A stretch of 54,857 nucleotides of DNA, taken from the NCBI GenBank assembly GCA_050305935.1, contig JBNLGG010000023.1:1-54857 (forward strand). The letters are read 5' to 3'. This document shows positions 43,388 through 52,349 of the stretch, in pieces. The stretch's first letter is position 1, and every line of letters begins with the position of its first letter. The notes beneath the pieces were generated by a model. The model saw only the letters and a program-made list of their open reading frames with translations. It was not told where the DNA came from and made no database searches. Source of the stretch: CAJXNP01 sp050305935. Its GTDB lineage: Bacteria > Bacteroidota > Bacteroidia > Cytophagales > Cyclobacteriaceae. A program made the position numbers and the translations under genes.

Positions 43388-44707
43388 CTATTCTTGTACC
43401 TTTTTCTCAAATTCAGCCCTGGAAACTTTCTTTTCAGTTGATTTCACCTTTTCTTTTAAGAAACTCATGATTTTCTCTGTCCGGGCCTGATTGTAAAGGT
43501 TATAATAATTTTCCCCGTTATTTTGATTGAGGTAGTTATTAGCAAAAACGTCCAGGTTTTTCTCCATTTCTTCATTCATTGCTCCTCCAAACTGCTCCCT
43601 GAAAAGGCTCTTTGTCTTTTCGATCACATCGGTGTGCTCTACCTTTAATTCATTGTCATCGGCGATTTTGTTTTTGATTAGATTCCATTTCAAATCCCTG
43701 ACATAATGCTCAAAATCTTTTTCCAGCTCATCGGCGGATACATTCTCCTGTGTTTTCAGGATCCATTTTTTATAAAAATCCTGGGGGATATCCATTTTCG
43801 TTTTTTCGGTAAGCTGTTTCTGGATTTGTTGTGAAAGAAAATAGTCCGATTCCCTGTTGAGGTTTTCTTCGATGATATCCTTGTATTTTTTGATAAACTC
43901 TTCTTCAGTTTTTACCACATCCTTCCCAAAGATTTTGTCAAAAAATTCCTGGTTTAGCTCAGCCAATTCTACGTGGTTGATATTTTTGACCGTGAAAGTA
44001 AATTTTCCTTTCAGGCTTTTCAGCTCTTCTTTTGATTTGTTGGTAAAAACCTCCAGGTCGATTTCATCTTCAAACAGTGATTTTAGCTCCACCTCGATTT
44101 TGTCGTCGGATTTCACCCCGATAAATTTTTTCCTGTTCTTCTTGGCTACTTTTTCAATGTAAAGTACCGAGTCTTTTGAAAATTCGTTTTCTTCAGATTC
44201 CAAGGCTCCAAAAATGGTGTCGCCTTCCACGCTGGTTTCAGGATTGGTCATCTTGCCATACTGCTTTTTAAGATGGTCAAGGTTTTCTTCAAACTCCTTG
44301 TCGGTTAACTGGATGTTGTACTTGTTGAGTTTAAAATCTGTGGTGTAGGTGAAGTTATCAACCAATCCGATATTGTATTCGAATTCAAACTCTTTCTGAT
44401 TGTCCCAGTCAATTTCAGCCTCCGATTCGCTGGGGAGGGGATCCCCTATGATCTTGATATCGTTTTCCTTGATGTAGTCAGTAAGCGACTTTGAAAGAAG
44501 GTTGTTTATCTCCTCGGCCAGAATTGATTTACCGTAAAGTTTTTTGATCAGGCCACTGGGAACTTTCCCGGGCCTAAAGCCCTTGATGCTGGCCTTTTTG
44601 CTGTATTCCTTAAGCTTTTCTTCAAAATTCTTTTGATAATCAGCTTCCTTTAATTTAATTTTAATTAGGCCCTCGGTACTGGTGCTTTTGTCTAATGTGA
44701 TATCCAA
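43388..44707 (-). CDS. tig: Trigger factor
   Basis: A 439-residue ribosome-associated chaperone. The N-terminal ribosome-binding domain has the hallmark GFRPGKVPSGLIKKLYGKS at about 40-58. The middle region (about 150-240), where the FKBP-type isomerase domain sits, is divergent, and the C-terminal helical part is long and charged, as is usual in Bacteroidota. It is first in the order tig-clpP-clpX, which is widely conserved. Confidence 0.92.
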   Translation of the reverse strand: MDITLDKSTSTEGLIKIKLKEADYQKNFEEKLKEYSKKASIKGFRPGKVPSGLIKKLYGKSILAEEINNLLSKSLTDYIKENDIKIIGDPLPSESEAEIDWDNQKEFEFEYNIGLVDNFTYTTDFKLNKYNIQLTDKEFEENLDHLKKQYGKMTNPETSVEGDTIFGALESEENEFSKDSVLYIEKVAKKNRKKFIGVKSDDKIEVELKSLFEDEIDLEVFTNKSKEELKSLKGKFTFTVKNINHVELAELNQEFFDKIFGKDVVKTEEEFIKKYKDIIEENLNRESDYFLSQQIQKQLTEKTKMDIPQDFYKKWILKTQENVSADELEKDFEHYVRDLKWNLIKNKIADDNELKVEHTDVIEKTKSLFREQFGGAMNEEMEKNLDVFANNYLNQNNGENYYNLYNQARTEKIMSFLKEKVKSTEKKVSRAEFEKKVQE

Positions 44708-44739
44708 GACGTGAATATTTAGTATGAAACATAAATTAA

Positions 44740-44783
44740 AAAACCCCCAATCGACAAAATAATGTATCGCGACAGGGGGTTTT
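44740..44783 (-). terminator. Inverted repeat between tRNA-Leu and tig
   Basis: Nine-base arms AAAACCCCC (44740-44748) and GGGGGTTTT (44775-44783) flank a 26-base loop that contains a further TCG/CGA pair. On the minus strand a T-rich stretch follows. It probably ends the tRNA-Leu transcript. Confidence 0.65.
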
Positions 44784-44789
44784 CAATTG

Positions 44790-44871
44790 TGCGGATGGAG
44801 GGACTCGAACCCCCATGCCTCGCGGCGCTAGATCCTAAGTCTAGTGCGTCTACCAATTTCGCCACATCCGC
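44790..44871 (-). tRNA. tRNA-Leu (anticodon TAG)
   Basis: The minus strand starts GCGGATGTGGCGAAATTGG and has the long variable arm of a class II tRNA. Stem CTAGA/TCTAG encloses loop CTTAGGA, giving anticodon TAG for leucine. The T arm holds GGTTCGAGTCC and the acceptor stem is fully paired. CCA is not encoded. Length is 82. Confidence 0.97.
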
Positions 44872-44959
44872 TTTAAAAAAGATCGTTTATGGTATGTATT
44901 TAATCTGTTTATGAAACAAAAAACAATGACACCACACCCGCGTCTTCAAAAATGGAATG

Positions 44960-44989
44960 CAAAGGTAGGTATTTACTTTAATTTTACAA
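44960..44989 (-). promoter_or_regulatory. Promoter of tRNA-Leu
   Basis: On the minus strand TTG (44989-44987), 19 bases, then TACCTTTG (44967-44960) fits the Bacteroidota consensus. It is about 88 bases ahead of the tRNA, implying a leader to be trimmed. The remaining gap to the divergent gene at 45036 shows nothing else. Confidence 0.65.
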
Positions 44990-45035
44990 TTATTTAGCTA
45001 TTCTTTTTTTCTTTGTAATTAAGTAGTATTGATCA

Positions 45036-47249
45036 ATGACGAAGCAAGAATTAGAGGAAGAAAAAAAGGAGATTATTCGCAGGTACCGCCGACTATTGCG
45101 GCATGCCAAACCTTTCCTGAAGGATGATGATGCCAAGCAGATTAAAAAGGCTTTTAATATGTCAAACGACGCTCATAAAAACATGCGGCGTCGATCTGGC
45201 GAACCATATGTTTTTCACCCGCTTTCCGTTGCACAGATTTGTGTAGAAGAAATTGGCCTCGGCACCACGTCCATCATTTCGGCACTGCTACACGATGTTG
45301 TGGAGGATACGGAGTTTGAAATTGAGGATATCGAGAGGCCGTTTGGCAAAAAGGTCGCAAGAATAGTAGATGGCCTGACGAAAATATCGGGATTTGTAGA
45401 TCAGGGGGATGCGAGTACCATCCAGGTAGAGAATTTCCGGAAAATGCTGTTAACACTAGCGGAAGATGTACGTGTGATCCTGGTAAAGCTGGCAGATCGC
45501 CTGCACAATATGCGGACGCTAGATAGTATGCCGCGCCACAAGCAATTGAAAATTGCCTCAGAGACCATGTTTTTATATGCACCTCTGGCCCATAGATTGG
45601 GGCTGTACGCTATAAAATCCGAACTCGAAGACCTCCATTTGAAATATCAAAAAGCGGAAACTTATGATTCGATAGTAGATAAGGTCAGTCGCACGAAAAC
45701 CTCAAGGAACCGCTTTATCCGCAATTTTATAAACCCCATTCAAAATGAATTAAAAAAGAGGGGGTATAAATTTGAAATAAAAGGGAGGCCAAAATCGGTT
45801 TTTTCCATCTACCAAAAGATGAATAAACAGGATATTCCTTTCGAGCAAGTTTATGATCTGTTTGCAATAAGAATTATTCTCGACACGAAGCCGGAGGACG
45901 AAAAAGCGGCTTGCTGGCAGGTGTATAGCATTGTGACAGATTTTTACCAGCCTAATCCGGACAGGTTAAGAGATTGGATAAGTACTCCAAAATCCAATGG
46001 ATATGAATCACTTCACACCACCGTGATGAGCAAAACGGGTACCTGGGTGGAGGTGCAAATCAGGACCCGGCGAATGGACGATATTGCCGAAAAGGGCTAT
46101 GCTGCGCATTGGAAATATAAAACAGACAGAGGTTCAAGCGAATCCAACCTGGAGGTATGGATTGAGAAAGTAAGGGACATGCTGGAGAAGAATGATTCTT
46201 CGGCCCTTGAGTTTGTTGACGATTTCAGGCAGAACCTCTTCAGCGAAGAGATTTTTGTGTTTACCCCGAAAGGCGATTTGAAAAAACTACCTTCGGGCGC
46301 CACTGCCTTGGATTTTGCCTTTGATATCCACTCTGAAGTGGGGGCAAAATGTATTGGGGCCAAGGTGAATCAAAAGCTGGTACCTATTACCCATAAATTA
46401 AAGACAGGTGACCAGATAGAGATTCTTACTTCAAATAAACAAAAGCCCAGTGAAGACTGGTTAAATTTTGTTATTAGCTCGAAAGCAAAGGGCAAGATCA
46501 AAGATGTGCTGAAAGAGCAGAAGAAGGAAGCTGCGGCTGATGGGAAGGAAATTCTACAGAGAAAGCTGAAGCAGATTAAAATGGAAATCAATAATCAATC
46601 CATAGAAAGGCTGCTGGCTTATTTTAAGGAGAAAAATACACTTGACCTGTACTACAAAATTGGGAAGGGGATTATTGACACCGGTCTGATTAAGAAGATT
46701 AAAGATTATGAGCCAAGACCTAAGAAAAGAATAGTAAACCTTTCCGATGCAAAATCCTTCGAAAAGCAGATCAGTAAAGTTACCGGTAAATCGCGGGATA
46801 TTCTTTTAATAGGCGAGGACATGGACCTTGTAGACTATACCCTTGCCAAATGCTGTAACCCCATCGAAGGTGATGATGTTTTTGGCTTTGTTACCTCACA
46901 GGAGGGAATTAAGATCCATAGAACTAATTGTCCCAACGCGATAGAATTGATGTCAAAACACGGCCATAGGGTAGTAAAGGCAAGGTGGGCGTCGCAGCGG
47001 ATCGGCTATTTTTTGGTTAGTTTAAAATTACGCGGCACTGACCGGGTAGGCATTGTTAATGACGTGACAAGGATTATCTCCAATGAACTAAAGGTAAATA
47101 TGAAATCGGTAGCCATTGAGACCAATGATGGGATCTTTGAAGGGGATTTAAAATTATATATTCAAAACACAGAACACTTGGACACGTTAATTGCAAAATT
47201 ATCAGAAGTGGAAGGGCTGGAGCAGGTGTTTAGAGTGGAAGAGAATTAG
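45036..47249 (+). CDS. spoT: Bifunctional (p)ppGpp synthetase/hydrolase (RelA/SpoT family)
   Basis: A 737-residue stringent-response enzyme. The HD hydrolase domain keeps H61 and H86-D87 (LLHDVVEDTE). The synthetase domain has GRPKSVFSIYQKM and GYESLHTTVMS. A TGS domain follows (about 405-465: IFVFTPKGDLKKLPSGATAL), then a helical and zinc-finger region (CCNPIEGDDVFGF) and a C-terminal ACT domain (about 660-737). Both catalytic sites look intact, so it can make and break (p)ppGpp. It is the Rel-type single enzyme usual in Bacteroidota. It stands in its own transcription unit. Confidence 0.94.
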   Translation: MTKQELEEEKKEIIRRYRRLLRHAKPFLKDDDAKQIKKAFNMSNDAHKNMRRRSGEPYVFHPLSVAQICVEEIGLGTTSIISALLHDVVEDTEFEIEDIERPFGKKVARIVDGLTKISGFVDQGDASTIQVENFRKMLLTLAEDVRVILVKLADRLHNMRTLDSMPRHKQLKIASETMFLYAPLAHRLGLYAIKSELEDLHLKYQKAETYDSIVDKVSRTKTSRNRFIRNFINPIQNELKKRGYKFEIKGRPKSVFSIYQKMNKQDIPFEQVYDLFAIRIILDTKPEDEKAACWQVYSIVTDFYQPNPDRLRDWISTPKSNGYESLHTTVMSKTGTWVEVQIRTRRMDDIAEKGYAAHWKYKTDRGSSESNLEVWIEKVRDMLEKNDSSALEFVDDFRQNLFSEEIFVFTPKGDLKKLPSGATALDFAFDIHSEVGAKCIGAKVNQKLVPITHKLKTGDQIEILTSNKQKPSEDWLNFVISSKAKGKIKDVLKEQKKEAAADGKEILQRKLKQIKMEINNQSIERLLAYFKEKNTLDLYYKIGKGIIDTGLIKKIKDYEPRPKKRIVNLSDAKSFEKQISKVTGKSRDILLIGEDMDLVDYTLAKCCNPIEGDDVFGFVTSQEGIKIHRTNCPNAIELMSKHGHRVVKARWASQRIGYFLVSLKLRGTDRVGIVNDVTRIISNELKVNMKSVAIETNDGIFEGDLKLYIQNTEHLDTLIAKLSEVEGLEQVFRVEEN

Positions 47250-47278
47250 TTGTTATCACAATTAGATTTGACAAGTAC

Positions 47279-47308
47279 TTTGATTTAATTTACCAACACC
47301 TAACTTTG
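47279..47308 (+). promoter_or_regulatory. Promoter of the STAS-domain gene
   Basis: TTTG (47279-47282), 18 bases, then TAACTTTG (47301-47308) matches the Bacteroidota consensus exactly. It leaves a leader of about 85 bases before the ATG at 47402. Confidence 0.65.
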
Positions 47309-47401
47309 TAACGCTTTTTTTTAAAGGGCTTCAAAAGTGGTTGGGTATTCATTGACGCCCAACTACATCTGTAACAATTACCAGATTCAAACAAAAGCCG
47401 G

Positions 47402-47740
47402 ATGAAATATTCGCATAATATTAAAGATAATGTATTGGTATTGACCTTTGAGGGTGATTTAATTGGCGAAAATCATGGCCCTGAGCTTGTTTCGCTCGCC
47501 AATGATCACATCAATGATGAAATCAATAACTGTGTCATCGACATATCAAACGTGAGGTATATCAATAGCAGTGGAATAGGTGTCCTGATCACTTTGCTTA
47601 CAAAATTTCGAAACAAAGAAGGGGAGGTTATCTTAGTTAAACCGTCCAAGACTGTGGAAAAGCTGTTGCTTATCACCAAATTGAGTTCCATTTTCCAGGT
47701 TGCTGAATCGGTAGATGAGGCCGTTTCCATATTAAAATAA
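47402..47740 (+). CDS. STAS-domain protein (anti-sigma factor antagonist-like)
   Basis: A 112-residue single STAS domain. The conserved phosphoserine region is CVIDISNVRYINSSGIGVLI (about 44-63), with Ser58 or Ser59 as the likely phosphorylation site. Such proteins bind anti-sigma kinases in partner switching. No kinase or phosphatase gene is adjacent, so its partner lies elsewhere. It has its own promoter and terminator. Confidence 0.9.
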   Translation: MKYSHNIKDNVLVLTFEGDLIGENHGPELVSLANDHINDEINNCVIDISNVRYINSSGIGVLITLLTKFRNKEGEVILVKPSKTVEKLLLITKLSSIFQVAESVDEAVSILK

Positions 47741-47752
47741 TCCATCTTTAAA

Positions 47753-47803
47753 CCATTAGATCATTCATGAACGAATCTGTGACTTTATCTAATGGGCTTT
47801 TTT
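47753..47803 (+). terminator. Terminator after the STAS-domain gene
   Basis: CCATTAGAT (47753-47761) pairs with ATCTAATGG (47787-47795) around a 25-base loop, followed by GC and six T. It starts 12 bases after the stop codon. The long loop is unusual but the arms are perfect. Confidence 0.7.
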
Positions 47804-47846
47804 GCCAGTTTAATTTCAGGCAGCACACGATAAAAATGTTTTTCAA

Positions 47847-49133
47847 ATGAAAGTTGATGTAATATTAGGTCTTCAGTGGGGTGATGAAGGCAAGGGTAAG
47901 ATCGTTGATGTTTTAGCGCCCAAATATGACGTAATTGCAAGATTTCAGGGAGGCCCAAACGCCGGTCACACCTTAGAGTTTGACAATATAAAGCACGTCT
48001 TACATCAGATCCCTTCAGGGATATTCCGTGACAACACTAAAAATGTGATCGGTAGCGGGCTGGTACTTGACCCCGTTATTTTCAGAAAGGAAGTTAATGG
48101 CCTATCGAAATTCAACTTTGACCCAAGGAAAAACCTTTTTATTTCAAAAAAGGCTCAATTAATCCTTCCTTCGCACAGACTCCTTGACGCAGCCTACGAG
48201 GCAGCAAAAGGTGAAGAGAAGATTGGCTCTACCTTAAAGGGAATAGGACCAACTTATCAGGATAAAATAGCAAGGCTTGGGTTGAGAGTGGGCGACATAC
48301 TTTTAGATAATTTTCAAAAGAGATACGAAAAACTTGTTGACAAGCACAAGGAAATACTTGAGTTGTACAACTTTGAGTACGACCTGGCACCCCTGGAGAA
48401 AGAATTTTTTGATGCGCTGGATTTCTTAAGATCGTTCGAGTTGGTCGATTCAGCCTATTTAATTAATGATTGTTTGAATCGAAATGAGTCGGTTTTAGCA
48501 GAAGGTGCGCAGGGTTCACTACTGGACATAGATTTTGGTAGTTATCCATTTGTTACCAGCTCCAATACCACCACCCCGGGTGTTTGCACAGGTTTAGGAA
48601 TCGCTCCATCAAAGATTGGGGAGGTATTTGGCATATTTAAAGCCTATTGTACCCGCGTCGGAAGCGGGCCATTTCCCACTGAGTTGGAAAATGAAACCGG
48701 CGAATTGCTGCGCAAAGAAGGTCACGAGTTTGGCGCCACGACTGGCAGACCCAGGAGATGTGGCTGGCTGGACCTGCCTGCATTAAAATATGCCATTATG
48801 ATCAATGGAGTTACCCAATTGATCATGACCAAAGCAGATGTGCTAAATATCTTCAAAGAAATAAAGGTTTGCACCGCATATCAATTGAAAAGCGGTGAAG
48901 TTACAGATCAGTTCCCCTATGACCTCTGCGAGGAGGAAATTACACCGGTTTATGAATCATTGGAAGGATGGAATGTTTCCACGGCTAGTATTTCGGATGA
49001 AGCTCAATTCCCGGAGCCACTTAAAAACTACATCAATTATCTCGAGCAGAAGCTCGCCACCCCGATTTCAATTGTTAGCCTGGGACCCAACAGATCGCAG
49101 ACGATTGTGAGAAATGTGAAAGCAGAGGCTTAG
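47847..49133 (+). CDS. purA: Adenylosuccinate synthetase
   Basis: A 428-residue enzyme joining IMP and aspartate with GTP in AMP synthesis. It begins with LGLQWGDEGKGKIVDVLA (GTP-binding loop and catalytic Asp), then GGPNAGHTLEF, GSTLKGIGPTYQDK, EGAQGSLLDIDFGSYPFVTS and TTGRPRRCGWLD. Full length with no disruption. It is followed 56 bp later by the WD40-caspase gene on the same strand. Confidence 0.97.
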   Translation: MKVDVILGLQWGDEGKGKIVDVLAPKYDVIARFQGGPNAGHTLEFDNIKHVLHQIPSGIFRDNTKNVIGSGLVLDPVIFRKEVNGLSKFNFDPRKNLFISKKAQLILPSHRLLDAAYEAAKGEEKIGSTLKGIGPTYQDKIARLGLRVGDILLDNFQKRYEKLVDKHKEILELYNFEYDLAPLEKEFFDALDFLRSFELVDSAYLINDCLNRNESVLAEGAQGSLLDIDFGSYPFVTSSNTTTPGVCTGLGIAPSKIGEVFGIFKAYCTRVGSGPFPTELENETGELLRKEGHEFGATTGRPRRCGWLDLPALKYAIMINGVTQLIMTKADVLNIFKEIKVCTAYQLKSGEVTDQFPYDLCEEEITPVYESLEGWNVSTASISDEAQFPEPLKNYINYLEQKLATPISIVSLGPNRSQTIVRNVKAEA

Positions 49134-49189
49134 AAAATACCTTAATTAGAGTTATATTAGGGAATTGTTTCTTTTTAGCGCAACCTAAT

Positions 49190-52100
49190 ATGACGAAACT
49201 GAGAGGATTAGTTTTTGTTTTTTTAATCACAATTTCGAATTCTTTTTCTCAGAATTCCCAGCCTCTCATTGTGGTTGATCCGCTCGGTCACACGGCCAAA
49301 ATCGAAAAGCTACATTTTATTGACAATGGTGACAAGTTGATTTCTGTGTCTAATGACAAGACGATCAGGGTGTGGGATACCCACACAGGTGAAATTTTAA
49401 ATAAGTTTGAGGCGGAAATAGGTGAGGGATTTGAGGGAGTTTTTTATACCTCAGCGATATCGCCAGATGAACGTTTTTTAGCCGCTGGGGGAATAGCACC
49501 GGGTCAATACCCTGAAAATTATGTTATTATTATCGACCTTAAGAATGGTGTACAATATGGTACTGCGGTAGGTCATACAGAAACAATTTCATCCTTGTGT
49601 TTTTCCCCTGATTCAAAAATGCTGGTTTCCGGAGATGAATCTGGTGCGGTATTTTTATGGAATATCACTGGAGGAGGAAGGTTCAGCAATACCAGTTCGT
49701 TTAACCTTGGAGGCGGTATAAAGGACATAGCATTTCACAAGGATAAGGATTGGGTAGTGATCTGTAACGGGAGCTCTGAAGTCAATATTTTTTCTTTGTC
49801 ACAAATTGTTTCCGGAAATTTAAACCGGGCACTGGTCAGGCAGTTGAAAAAACATAAACATCAGGTAGAATTATTGACATTCTCTCCAAAAAACGGCTAC
49901 CTCCTTTCCGCAGCTAATGATGAAATGTATAAATCTTCTGAAATGATATTGTGGAATTCGAATGGGGAGATGATTGTACAGATTCCTCTTGGATTCCCTA
50001 TTAGTGATGTTTCATTCTCTTATGACGATAAGTTCCTTGCGGTGTCTTCCTCTAGCTCCGGGCAAGTACAAATTTATGAGCTAAGTAGTTACGGCATTCA
50101 GCTTGAGGATGTTTACCGTAAATATGACGAGCCGGTGTCTGCTTTGGAGTTTAGTCCAAAGTCCGCCAATGGGAGGGATTATATAATTGCCTCGTCAAAT
50201 TTCATAAACAATCACTTGTCAATTTGGAGTACTATCAGCGGTACAGATCAGGTCGAGATTAAAGGCAAAGGGATGGTTTTAAATCGCCTCGTTTACGGGC
50301 TGAATAATCACTTATATTTTTCCTCCGATGGAGGTACGCCAAACATGTCTTTTGACTTTGAAAATTTTGCTGTCGGGAATGATGATAAGCTTTCCAACGA
50401 CCAGATTAGTTCCTACTCAAAGTTGGGAATCAGGCAAATTAATGACTATGAGCTGTTGCTGTCGAATAGTAAAATGATACGGGTTGACCCCTTTATAGAT
50501 GGGAGAATCCTAAGTTTCGTTGCAGACAATTACGGTAATGTTGTTGTTGGCTCCAGTTTTTCCTTAAAGCTTTTTGGGCAAAATAATTCTGTGTTGAAGG
50601 AATTCCGGGGACACTCCGGAGGTGTGAGGGCTCTGGCAGTCTCACCAAATGGCAAATATTTATTTTCCAGTTGTGAAGATCAGACAATTAAAATTTGGAA
50701 CCTTGAGGAAAAACTAGGAGTGCCCAGTATTGCAGAGGCCCTGGAACGTAACGTAGAGGAGAAAGATATAGTTATAAATTTTCTTAAGGAAAATTATAAA
50801 ATGGATTCCGTCCTATTTGCACCTGGTACTGAGGCGTGGGAAACGGTTATTTCAGAATTGAGATATCAGAAAAATGACTTCTATAAAGACTTGAATAACC
50901 TGTACAATGATTTATATGAAGTTGCCTTTCCCTTCATGACCCTTTTTATCAGCTCGGATAATGAATGGGTTTGTTGGGACAACGAAGGCTATTTTCATTG
51001 TTCTGATAGAGGGGATCAATATTTTGGTTGGCATTTTAATAATGGAATGGATAAGCTGGCAAGCTTTTATCCGGCAAGGCAATATTTTGATATCCTTTTC
51101 AAACCTACTTTAATACAAAAGAGCTTTGAAACAGGCGTTAGAATCAATGAAATCATGCGACAGACTGGACAAAGGCCGTTTGATTTTTCCAAACTGGAAG
51201 AACCGTCTTTTGCAAGGATTCAAATTTTGGACATGGCGGACGAAGACGAGGGTATTGAGCATGAATATGGAAGGTACTCCACCAAAAAGGAAAAAATAAA
51301 ACTTAAGGTCTACACATATCACAAGGGAAGTGGTGTTAAGGAATTAAATATTTATCGTAATAATAAGCTAATTACCACTATTAGCGACTCCAGTTTGGAG
51401 AAAGTCAATAAGGAGGGTTCTGATAAAATATATGTTGAGGTAGATTTAGAAAATGGGAAAAACTTTTTCTCAGTTTCTGCTGTGAATTTTGGTAAAGTAG
51501 AATCAAAGCGATACTCTGTACCGATCAATTATACTGGGCCACCTATTCTTACTTCAGATTTGCATGTGATTACTGTTGGAATAAATAAATATGAAAATGA
51601 AGCTCTAAATCTAAATTATGCGCATTCAGACGCGGCTTCTTTCGTTGAGAAAATAAAGCAGAATGACAAGGTGCTTTATAATAATGTTAATATCGTATCT
51701 CTCTATGATGAGGATGCTACAAAGGAAAAAATAAACGAGGCTTTTAAGGCCGTTTCTGAGCAAACTAAACCGAACGATGTTTTTATATTTTATTATGCCG
51801 GGCATGGACAGCTAAGGGAAAATGAAAATTATGAAAGCGAGTATTTTTTAGTTCCTCATGATGTGACAAGTTTTTATGATGACAAACAAAATTTAACCAC
51901 TAATGGAATATCGACCAGTGAGTTAGTGGATAATTTGACAGCGATCAATTGTTCAAATCAGTTGATTCTTCTTGATGCTTGTCAATCGGGTAGTGCCATA
52001 GAATACCTGGCAGTAAGTCGAAGCGTCGGTGAAAAGGAAAAAAAGTTAAGGCAGTTAAAAAACAAACTTGGTGTTACTATTATTTCTGCCGCCGGGTCGA

Positions 52101-52339
52101 AACAGTTTGCCACTGAATTTGAAGACCTTGGTCATGGAGTTTTCACTTATTCAATCCTGGAAGCCCTTGATGGTAAAGCAGATATTCTCACGAAGGATAA
52201 CAAAATTTCTGTGAAGGAACTGGATCTCTTTTTGCTGTCTGAGGTACCTAAATTATCCCAAAAATTTAATGCGGCGGCCCAGTCTCCAAATAGCTTTTTA
52301 GAGGGTGTTGATTTTATTATCAGCGCAGGGGGTGAGTAA
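49190..52339 (+). CDS. Secreted WD40-repeat protein with C-terminal caspase domain
   Basis: A 1049-residue protein with a signal peptide (MTKLRGLVFVFLITISNSFS). A WD40 propeller region follows (about 25-505: TIRVWDTHTGEIL, SPDSKMLVSGDESGAVFLWN, SPNGKYLFSSCEDQTIKIWN), then a linker of about 270 residues, and a peptidase C14-like domain (about 785-1049) with catalytic His872 (YYAGHGQL) and Cys931 (LLDACQSG). Both catalytic residues are present, so it may be an active orthocaspase-type protease. The signal peptide places it in the periplasm or outside. The substrate and trigger are not known; the propeller may bind the target or regulate the protease. Confidence 0.9.
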   Translation: MTKLRGLVFVFLITISNSFSQNSQPLIVVDPLGHTAKIEKLHFIDNGDKLISVSNDKTIRVWDTHTGEILNKFEAEIGEGFEGVFYTSAISPDERFLAAGGIAPGQYPENYVIIIDLKNGVQYGTAVGHTETISSLCFSPDSKMLVSGDESGAVFLWNITGGGRFSNTSSFNLGGGIKDIAFHKDKDWVVICNGSSEVNIFSLSQIVSGNLNRALVRQLKKHKHQVELLTFSPKNGYLLSAANDEMYKSSEMILWNSNGEMIVQIPLGFPISDVSFSYDDKFLAVSSSSSGQVQIYELSSYGIQLEDVYRKYDEPVSALEFSPKSANGRDYIIASSNFINNHLSIWSTISGTDQVEIKGKGMVLNRLVYGLNNHLYFSSDGGTPNMSFDFENFAVGNDDKLSNDQISSYSKLGIRQINDYELLLSNSKMIRVDPFIDGRILSFVADNYGNVVVGSSFSLKLFGQNNSVLKEFRGHSGGVRALAVSPNGKYLFSSCEDQTIKIWNLEEKLGVPSIAEALERNVEEKDIVINFLKENYKMDSVLFAPGTEAWETVISELRYQKNDFYKDLNNLYNDLYEVAFPFMTLFISSDNEWVCWDNEGYFHCSDRGDQYFGWHFNNGMDKLASFYPARQYFDILFKPTLIQKSFETGVRINEIMRQTGQRPFDFSKLEEPSFARIQILDMADEDEGIEHEYGRYSTKKEKIKLKVYTYHKGSGVKELNIYRNNKLITTISDSSLEKVNKEGSDKIYVEVDLENGKNFFSVSAVNFGKVESKRYSVPINYTGPPILTSDLHVITVGINKYENEALNLNYAHSDAASFVEKIKQNDKVLYNNVNIVSLYDEDATKEKINEAFKAVSEQTKPNDVFIFYYAGHGQLRENENYESEYFLVPHDVTSFYDDKQNLTTNGISTSELVDNLTAINCSNQLILLDACQSGSAIEYLAVSRSVGEKEKKLRQLKNKLGVTIISAAGSKQFATEFEDLGHGVFTYSILEALDGKADILTKDNKISVKELDLFLLSEVPKLSQKFNAAAQSPNSFLEGVDFIISAGGE

Positions 52340-52349
52340 ATTGTTTCAG

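Noticed and set aside
45028..45037. ATTGATCAAT at the start of the RelA/SpoT gene, reminiscent of an Fnr box
   Set aside because: The two halves have no 4-base spacer and the site overlaps the start codon; chance is the simplest explanation.
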